Shown piece after piece: positions 56,346-64,000 of a stretch of DNA of 64,000 bases. The DNA is taken from assembly GCA_034231615.1 (NCBI GenBank), contig CM067317.1:21743477-21807476 (forward strand). The letters run 5' to 3'. The DNA is from Meghimatium bilineatum. Lineage: Eukaryota; Mollusca; Gastropoda; Stylommatophora; Philomycidae. A model generated the notes under the pieces. The model saw only the letters and a program-made list of their open reading frames with translations. It had not been told where the DNA came from and did not search any database. Within the stretch, counting starts at the first letter, position 1, and each line of letters starts with the position of its first letter. Both the position numbers and the translations under genes were made by a program.

Positions 56346-57658
56346 AAATATATATTTATAAGTAAGTTCAATGTATTTCCTGGAGAATTTGCTGAAAATG
56401 TTCACATTTATGTGCATGGGTTTATCTGATATCTCAAAAACTATTATAGATAGCTTAAATTCACAGTATTCTACCAGTTCTACAACTTCTAACCGTTGTA
56501 TTTTTTGCAACAAACAATAATCAAAGTTGTGCTGAAAACAATTGTTAAATACCACACCAATAACTTTCTGCTATATCACTCTTTAAAACAGTACACTATC
56601 CATAGAGAAATTAATTATAGGTTTGACCAACTTCTTCCTTTCATTCTTTGGGATAGTGTGAAACTCTTTGAATTAAAGTCTTTCATATATTGGTATATTA
56701 ACATACGGCTACAATGATGAATGCCTGCTTGCAGTCAAGATGCTCTGTGAATTTTAGCTATATTTAATTGTATTGCATTCAAGGAATAGTTTCAGAATTG
56801 AATGAACCATATCAAAAGTTGAGAGAAAATGTATTAAATTTATATGTGGAGGAAGTTAAAAAAAACCCCAGATCTTGTAGTTATGACATTGAAAATTTAT
56901 AATCTATTACCAAGTGTGCACACAGAACAATATAATTCATGGCATTTGTGATACAACTAGTTTAAACAAAATAATTTTATATTTGTATGTAATATATATA
57001 TTCTACACAATGTATTTGGTATATAAAACAGTTGTTGATGTCAACTCCCTACTTTTGTCGACATCTGTCAAACTTTTTCAGATTTCTCTCCGCTAATTGT
57101 TAACAGAAAATTTGGGTCAGTCCTATAGAGTAACATCTAGGTATGTTTTTGGTTTACAGGCGCTGACTACGTTTTAGACTTCCAAAGCCATTTTATTATT
57201 TGTCATTTCCTGTACATAATTTGTGGTACTTGCAAAGGTGTCAACCGGCTTAGATTGAAAACTGTACAAAATTAAGCTAAAAATGTTCTAAAAAATGCAT
57301 AGAATACCTTACATAGGTTACTTTTAAAACCTTACTTTTATTTACACATTATAAAAATACATATAGAAATCAAAATAAAAAATATATTAATTTCTATTTC
57401 AATAATATATATTATTCATTTAAAAATACATTATCAATGCTCACTTGCATGTTCTTGATTATAAAAAATGACATGTGCATCTTTAGCACCTTTAATTCAT
57501 GAAAAAACAATGTGTACTGCTGAAATGAAAATAATGCAGCTCTGCTGTAGAACTAGCAGCATATCGTACTTCCTTCTCTCTGGCTCAAATCACACAAATA
57601 TTCATGCTAATTTTTTGAGAACAAATGCAGAAGAAGAAGAGGCACTTTAAATTTATAC
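56346..57658. other. intergenic DNA, unrecognised
   Basis: AT-rich. A CTAATTTTTTGAGAACAAAT then (GAA)n at 57608-57640 may be a SINE-A1 tail scrap. Confidence 0.4.
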
Positions 57659-57659
57659 A

Positions 57660-58600
57660 TTACAGAGGAAGGATATGGATACTGTATACATCACAGTGGA
57701 AGAAGGATATGGATGTATAAGTAAAGTAAAGTAACCCATAGCATTTATTAATGCCGTAGGGGTGTGAGATGTTAGCGATCTCACATTTCACAGGCTCTGC
57801 AAATGAGGGCGGTAGCCATCTCCTCTCCCTCGCAGTCTTTACTTCCCGGATTAATCCGGTACCCATTTAAGGCTGGGTCAACCTGGGAGCCGTTGCGATC
57901 TGAAAACATTTCCGCCTCAGCTGGGGAATGAACCCAGGACCACTCATATGCGAAGCCAGTGCGCTAACCACTGCGCTAACGCGGCTCCCTATGGATGTAT
58001 ACATCACAGTGGAAGAAGGATATGGATATTGTATACATGTGGAAGAAGGATATAGATATTGTTACATCACAGTGGAAGAAGGATATGGATATTGTATATA
58101 TCACAGTGGAAGAAGTGTATGGATATTGTATATATCACAGTGGAAGAAGTGTATGGATACTGTATATATCACAGTGGAAGAAGGATATAGATATTGTATA
58201 CATGTGGAAGAAGGATATGGATATTGTTACATCACAGTGGAAGAAGGATATGGATATTGTATACATCACAGTGGAAGAAGGGTATGGATATTGTATATAT
58301 CACAGTGAAAGTAGGATATCGATGTTGTATACATCACAGTGGAAGAAGGATATGGATATTGTATATATCACAGTGGAAGGATATGGATATTGTATATATC
58401 ACAGTGGAAAGCTACAGATATTATATACATCACAGTGGAAGAAGGGTATGGATATAGGATATGGATATTGTATATATCACAGTGGAAGGATATGGATATT
58501 GTATATATCACAGTGGAAAGCTACAGATATTATATACGTCACAGTGGAAGAAGGATATGAATATTGTATACATCACAGTGGATGAAGGATATAGATATTT
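57660..58600. repeat. minisatellite, 34-bp unit, interrupted by SINE-B
   Basis: Unit ATCACAGTGGAAGAAGGATA then TGGATATTGTATAT, over 15 copies with small deletions (some lack GAAGAA) and a repeated variant block around 58330-58545. The first copies lie left of the SINE at 57720-57989. Confidence 0.95.
57720..57989 (-). mobile_element. SINE-B, full length, inside the minisatellite
   Basis: The inverse of 29053-29321: GTAAAGTAACCCATAGCATT, TTAATGCCGTAGGGGTGTGA, TCTCCTCTCCCTCGCAGTCT, AACCTGGGAGCCGTTGCGAT, then the tRNA-like head GCGCTAACCACTGCGCTAAC. Flanked by TATGGATGTATA at 57708-57719 and 57990-58001. CpG sites are largely kept, so it is a recent insertion. Confidence 0.94.
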
Positions 58601-58609
58601 ATCAGAAAA

Positions 58610-58920
58610 TAGACCACATACACCAACTACAATGATCATCAACTTTCGAATTATAATTGACCACTGCAGACAACATAACCACCTGTACCAGATCCAGTGG
58701 CTCGCTCAAATGAATGTCCATGTGGAAAATGAATACAGACTCCTGAACACACACTCCAAGATGGTCTAAATTTCAAAGAACCACAAGGCAGGACATGGAC
58801 ACACTGAACTTAACTAGGCAAAAACAATTATGCAGCAGCTTTGACCTGGAGATGACTGGGAGTTCATTTTGGTGACTGGCCAGCAGATCTAGTAAATCCA
58901 AAAGAATCCTGAACACAGAA
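58610..58920 (+). other. unrecognised coding-like remnant
   Basis: An open stretch reads RPHTPTTMIINF, HLYQIQWLAQMNVHVENEYR, LLNTHSKMV, stop, then KNHKAGHGHTELN. Protein-like and probably from a mobile element, but I do not recognise the family. Confidence 0.35.
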
Positions 58921-59194
58921 GCACTTTAAAATAAAGTATCAAATATCTTAGTCAAAGCAGCATGAGTCCATTTTTAATTTTTGCACTGCAAAAAGAAGAA
59001 AACTATTATATGCCATGAATAATGCATGCGTTGGCAGTCATTCATGGTGTTGTAAGATTATGTCTATGACTAGTAATATACTAAAATGCTATAATATACT
59101 AATATACAATTATTGTATACTGTGAAATACATGTGGTTTTACATTCATTTATGGTATTGGAAATAACTCCTAAGTTCTAAATATTATAACTACA

Positions 59195-59890
59195 CACACA
59201 TTTTAGTAGACAGAATTATAAAAGAGGCAAAAAGTGCAGAGGGTGACATCACAGACTCAGAACAAGGTAACTCAGAGCAACTAAACAATGAACTGTTTTT
59301 CACAGATGACCAGAGCTTCATATATGAAAACGAAGAACAACTGCAAAATTGTGTTAACTCACTATCTGCAACATGTAGAAAATACAACATGAAGACCAAC
59401 CACACAAAAGATGGAAACTATGAAAATATGCAGAACACCGAGCCCGCTAAACATACAGATAGACAACATAGGAGTAAAACAAGTAGCAGAATTCAAATAT
59501 CTTGGTAGTATTTTTACAGAAATGGAAGCCTTGGTAGAGAGATAGAGACGAGATGCCAAAAGGCAAATACAGTAACATACCGTCACCACTACTTCTTCAT
59601 CCCAAGATTGAGTTGTAAGTTAAAAGTCAAATGATCTACAGTATATTCCTACCAACACTGTGCTACCAGCGCCAAATTTGGTCTCTCTCATCAGCACATT
59701 ACAGAAAGATAGTGACATGTAAGATGAAATGCTTGAGAAAAGCCGCAGGGATCACCAGGTTTGATAGATTAGGAAATGAAGATATCAGGGAAAGAATAGA
59801 TATATTACCTTGCACAGACTACATAGAAAGGCAGCAGATCAAGTGGTTTGGTCACATTATTAGTAATAGTAAAATCCACAGTAATGCGTG
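59195..59890 (+). pseudogene. LINE-J copy, 3' truncated
   Basis: EQLNNELFFTDDQSFIYENE (the xADD block as TDD), LQNCVNSLSATCRKYNMKTN, a shifted EFKYLGSIFTExGSLGREIETRC block (about 59490-59555), YSIFLPTLCYQRQIWSLSSA, KCLRKAAGITRFDRLGNEDI, IERQQIKWFGHII. It closely matches the copy at 25695. Confidence 0.85.
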
Positions 59891-60115
59891 GATTGGCAAC
59901 CATTCACAATGTTTGAGTTGCCATTTAGAACTCAGGTCTATTTATTATAACTACTACATGCACAAAATGTACAAAGCACAAATTAAATAATGTATCCACA
60001 GAAACATAGACACCTATATTTCTGCAGTGTATGCATGCGAGTGTAAATAAATCCTGTTGGTATGTCGAAGCAGATTTAATAATAACACATGAAATGCTTT
60101 TTAAAAGTGACATCT
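59891..60115. other. intergenic DNA, unrecognised
   Basis: Nothing supported. Confidence 0.4.
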
Positions 60116-60230
60116 TCGGTCATAGGGCATGAACCCACGGACCAGCAAAAAATGACATTTATGACAAAGTGACATTTCACATGTTAAGTATGGTGACCAA
60201 AGTGACATTTCACATGTTAAGTATGGGCAA
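60116..60230 (+). repeat. Repeat D-associated end and a 33-bp duplication
   Basis: CGGTCATAGGGCATGAACCC, ACGGACCAGCAAAAAA resembles the right end of the insertion at 61852-62458 (GGTCAAAGGGCATGAGCCCA). Then AAAGTGACATTTCACATGTT then AAGTATGG occurs twice. Confidence 0.55.
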
Positions 60231-61740
60231 CTGCAATCTGAAATTTGAAGGAGGAAAAAGTTACAAAAAACCTTCCACCAAAATGGGAAAAAATTGCAGA
60301 ATTTTCAGTAAAAATCTGTACAAATTACATGTTACAATTTACAGTGTTAAATCTTGCTAAAAAGTTAAAATGCAGTTAATTCAAAAAAGTTTACACCTAT
60401 GGGATACATTGTTTGTTGTTTTGTCTATAGTTATACTAGCAGCTGCTGTCTATTTCACATGTTGTGATCTTGCACTCTCCTGAATAGAGCCATTTATATT
60501 GAATGCTTAGTGTTGGCTTGATTGTGCTTTTTGAAGTTGTTATGGTGTCTTCTTGTGGATCCTAGATCCATATTGGTGAAGAAATAATAAGACTGTGTCA
60601 AGTTTCTAAGTAATAAAAGACAACTAAGGAGAGTTGTGTTTGAGGCTTGCAGTCTTATAATGCAGACCAAAAATTTTAACAGTTATTCAAAGAGCACATA
60701 ACCTTATTTTAAGAAAGTCAAATGCTGTGGTTACCAAAGGTTCCATTGAAGTGAAAACATTGAGATAATATTAGCATTTCTTTATTGAAAATATAAAAAA
60801 CACATGTACTTTTCTGTCATTAGGAATACACATTTGTGTTTTTAATAATACAAAATCAAACTTTTTAGAAAATTCTTTTTGACAAATTATGTCAATATGA
60901 CATCAATCTTAATTCGTAACAGCTTTATGAATGTTTTTACCATATATATTATGAAACTTCCACGAACCAAGAACTATGCAGTATCTTTTCTACAGGTTAG
61001 AGGAATCAAATGAAGATATATTATATAAATAAAAACACAATAGTGGGATTGATCTATTTCTGGAATTGATTTAATTCACATGTTGTTTTTGTATTATTAA
61101 TTTTTCTCATTTTTTCCTAGGTTATGCAATATTTTGTGTCACATTAAAATCTGTTCTGTTAAAATATGTGCCACTTCACAGAAATGTACCTAAACGCACC
61201 ATGGTGTAGTTTGAAGCATTTTGTACTTTCAGTTTTTTAATGTTTTTAATGGTAATAACTTTCATTATTGTAAATTTAAATGTCATAGTAAATAGACATC
61301 ATGCATTCTTAACCACCTGATTTGAACCATTGTGATAAAGATGTTGGATGGATATGGATTTCTGCCGTCTTTCAATTCCCCTGTTTTAGATTTATTTATT
61401 TTTATATTATATGTATGATGTTGAATTTACTTTCCTATTATATGCTTTGATGTGTTGTAATGATTGCAACATTTGATATTGCTTACTTCTGTGAACATTC
61501 AATTTTGACAGTGTGTAATGCTTCATCTGTGATGTTATTCTAACTGTATAGATGGTCAATGTGATAGTTATTCTGTAATATCCCTCCATAAGAAAAAAAA
61601 CAAAGAAAAAACTTATCATCTTCTTGATTGAACATAATTCTATAAAACCATATCTTGATGATCTCAGTTCATATTTTTTATTTATTGCCATTGATTTGCT
61701 TCTGTTTGATTTATTTCAGTGTTGGCTCTTCATGATAAAG
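60231..61740. other. intergenic DNA, unrecognised
   Basis: AT-rich; nothing supported. Confidence 0.4.
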
Positions 61741-61851
61741 AACTACCATGTATTTCTTAATATAAGCCGATAATTTGTTGTATTTTTTTCTGCTATTGAT
61801 GTAGGGGTTTCGTCTTATATACACATACAATAACATTTTAAATAAAATTAG

Positions 61852-62458
61852 ACGCATGTAGTTACGTCTGTGGGTCTCACCAATGGCCCACTAGACAAAC
61901 CACCCATGCAACAGAAAATCTTAGTGGATGTCATGCCGTTATATTGAGGTTATCTTCTTAGAGAAGCTTCTTGGCACGTCATCTATACAATTGTGCGTTT
62001 ATTTTGTTGTTTAAATGTGTTTCATGTTTACCTGAATATATATGTATGTGGATGGGGGGGAGCCAGAGATGTACTGTGCAGCACTGGGGAGGAGGAAACT
62101 GACAGCACTTTTTTTTCCTATGGCTTAGACCCATCATAGAGGCACAGTGACTCAGGACGTGACAATCCTTTTGACTTGAACATTTGGTTGCATGCCTGGA
62201 GCAATAGAGAAGTTCGGCATAACCAGTAGTAAATTGGTGGCGAGGAATGAGCACAGTGAACCCTATCTTGGCTACAGTGGCTCAGAGCAGTGCATAGGTT
62301 GAAACCTACCTTCCTGGAGGTGTGATAGTTATTCTCTGGCTCTGTCCCGGGGTGGGCCGAAAATCCACAGACTTCCCAGCAATATAATGCCATTTAATGG
62401 CATTAGGTCAAAGGGCATGAGCCCATGGACCGCTGGATCAGCAACCAACCAACAAACC
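61852..62458. mobile_element. 607-bp insertion carrying Repeat D
   Basis: Flanked by AAATAAAATTAG at 61840-61851 and 62459-62470, a 12-bp target duplication. The left end matches Repeat D inverted; the right end is GGTCAAAGGGCATGAGCCCA ... ACCAACCAACAAACC, A-rich like a retroposon tail. No protein recognised. Confidence 0.8.
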
Positions 62459-62539
62459 AAATAAAATTAGCGATAAAAACACAAAAACGATAGCATAGAG
62501 TAACATCAAATACTTGTAACGGAAAAAAATCCTTCGAAG

Positions 62540-62765
62540 TTGGAATTACTGTCTGAATTCTGAAATAGTTCATGAATTTCATCCTCTGTCATGGAAATAT
62601 AAGGATGGATATCGCCAGTCTCCAGAAATTTTCATTGTCACTATCGTCCTCAAAGATAGCATTGTTCTTGCTTCCATCCATTGCATTACTAAAGGAGCAC
62701 TTTATGAAAGATCGGGCGATCATTTCAGTGAAATATCCAACCGCAATTCTTTGACTCACTTAGCG
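62540..62765 (-). pseudogene. Tigger-like transposase C-terminus
   Basis: Minus strand: MIARSFIKCSFSNAMDGSKN then an acidic NAIFEDDSDNE. SFxKCxxSNAMDGS is the last block of pogo/Tigger/jerky proteins. It lines up with the copy at 39.6 kb. Confidence 0.82.
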
Positions 62766-62779
62766 ATTGTGATGATACC

Positions 62780-63070
62780 AACTAGTTAAGTTAGTCAGTT
62801 AGTCGTCGGATCATCATCACTTGCAAACTGGACACATCCATAGTTGCTCTGATCTCTCCCTGAGTGTATCCGCGATTACACTTCTGCTGGCAGTACCTGT
62901 CCTATGCTTGTTGACCATCATTCTTCTGCACCCCCCAAAATGTTCACTGCTAGCAACAGTGCATTTCATACCCTGATCTTTAATCCTGGCCATTGAAAAG
63001 GAATTGATCTCAACTATTTTGATGTTGCCATCCTTCGTCACTGCTGAATCAGGTGACATCATTCAGTCAT
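62780..63070 (-). pseudogene. LINE-G C-terminal fragment
   Basis: Minus strand: KIVEINSFSMARIKDQGMKC, then RMMVNKHRTGTASRSVIADT and ERSEQLWMCPVCK. The ending WxCPxC is usual for RNase H-bearing LINEs. It lies inside the Tigger-like element. Confidence 0.75.
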
Positions 63071-63229
63071 TTCATTTTGCTCTGAGTCTCTACTTAAATG
63101 GTTTGTTGAGGGAAACATCTAGCAGCTGCAGAAGGGAAGTAAGGTCCTCAGGAATTACAGATACAGACAGCCCCATCCCATGACATTGTTTTTTAATCTT
63201 TCTCGAATTGAAATGAGTCCCAAACCAAC

Positions 63230-63475
63230 ATTTATAATTTTTTTATAGCGGCTTCCTTTCTCGCTCCCATATGTTATCTAGCCACTCCAAAGTACTGCTT
63301 TTGTTCATCCGACATTTCTTTTGGACATGCACAAACACATCACTTGGGAATTTTTGGAAATTAAAAGACAGGCCCCTCGTTTAAAGTAATCCATCAAATT
63401 TTTGGATTACTCAGCAAAAGTAATAACATCCAGCTTAAATCTAGCAGCATACGATGTTCTTTTCTTTTCAGGCAT
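63230..63475 (-). pseudogene. Tigger-like transposase N-terminus
   Basis: Minus strand from the ATG at 63475: MPEKKRTSYAARFKLDVITF then AE, the start of the helix-turn-helix (CENP-B/pogo type). After an internal deletion comes KFPSDVFVHVQKKCRMNKSS then TLEWLDNIWERE, the block before the DDE domain. Most of the DNA-binding region and all of the DDE core are missing. Confidence 0.82.
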
Positions 63476-63564
63476 CCTTTTAATATAAAATATGAATACA
63501 ATGACAATACAAATTTAAGAATTGGAAGCTTATCTACTTATGCAGTATTCTTATATTCATGGTA

Positions 63565-64000
63565 GGTACTACTGTATTATACAGCGAGATGCTACTTGAG
63601 GTTACCACTGTACCAGATCCATTTATAACTGTTGTGGGTAAGACTATTAAACCATTATAAGGGCTCTTCACTGGTCAGTGTGGAAATATGCTCTGAATGT
63701 TATGTCTGATGCTAACAGATATTTGCCAGCTAAAAGTTGACAGGATCCATTCATTAACTGGGCTTTGAATTTACTGTAATTACTGATGCCACAGTTGCAG
63801 CAAACCTCCTTACTGAATGAATGAGTGAATTTGATAGCTCGCAACATGGCTGGTACCTGGAGGTCACAGGTTTTATAAGACTGGCAAAGCCTCATTGGAA
63901 AGGTTCACACTGTATTATCTTTGATGTGTTTTATGTGAGTGGGGCAAATGGAACAAATGGCTTTGCATCTTACTGTTGCTTAAGTTTATGTTAATGTTCT
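63565..64000. other. intergenic DNA, unrecognised
   Basis: Nothing supported to the window end. Confidence 0.4.

Larger units (their letters stand above)
61744..63564 (-). mobile_element. pogo/Tigger-like transposon with nested insertions
   Basis: The ends are inverted: CTACCATGTATTTCTTAATA then TAAG at left, CTTATATTCATGGTAG at right, each with the TA expected of a pogo-type target duplication. On the minus strand it runs from the transposase start (63475) to the acidic C-terminus and the 3' end. Interrupted by LINE-G sequence (about 62780-63070) and a 607-bp insertion (61852-62458). Confidence 0.78.

Noticed and set aside
57928..58585. Long overlapping open frames (up to 196 residues) rich in Tyr, Trp and Ile
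   Set aside because: They are translations of a 34-bp minisatellite; all three frames stay open and show the repeat period. No start context, no homology.
1..64000. Bacterial-style operons, ribosome binding sites or phage genes
   Set aside because: Split exons with GT and AG borders, LINEs and SINEs show a nuclear animal genome; short frames next to each other are not operons.

Overview
The window is eukaryotic: AT-rich animal DNA with long introns bounded by GT and AG, and many decayed interspersed repeats. It most likely comes from an invertebrate. The repeats do not let me say whether it is an arthropod, a mollusc or another group.

The only host gene I can support is a GRAMD4 (GRAM domain-containing protein 4) homologue on the + strand. 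Ten internal exons between 2752 and 30928 join in perfect phase and give 327 residues: two membrane-associated hydrophobic blocks, then most of a GRAM domain. Two homologous terminal exons follow, at 42490-42609 and 50851-51051. Both accept the same phase-0 splice and each ends in its own stop codon, so two C-terminal isoforms are predicted. The N-terminal exons lie before the window.

Most of the remaining sequence is intron or downstream DNA filled with mobile elements. A minus-strand LINE with endonuclease and reverse transcriptase (LINE-H) fills 1-2400. RTE-like LINEs include one with an intact 531-codon RT frame (14774-16369). A second RT family (LINE-J) has copies at about 14, 22, 26, 46, 48 and 59 kb. 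RNase H-bearing LINE remnants (LINE-G) lie at about 3, 21, 29.6, 38 and 63 kb. A full-length dead Merlin DNA transposon spans 27484-28860, and pogo/Tigger-like transposons lie at 39.2-39.9 and 61.7-63.6 kb. Penelope-type sequences with decayed hammerhead-like motifs lie at 7.6, 31.2 and 37.4 kb. There are at least five SINE families, several with clean target-site duplications, and many minisatellites with units of 20 to 66 bp.

From about 51.1 kb to the end I see no host exon, only repeats and AT-rich unrecognised sequence. The points most worth following are the duplicated terminal GRAM exon, a roughly 35-bp core shared by three SINE families and the leader of LINE-H, the simple-repeat tails at LINE 3' ends, the inverted ribozyme-bearing repeat at 37.3-37.6 kb, and nested insertions that allow relative dating.
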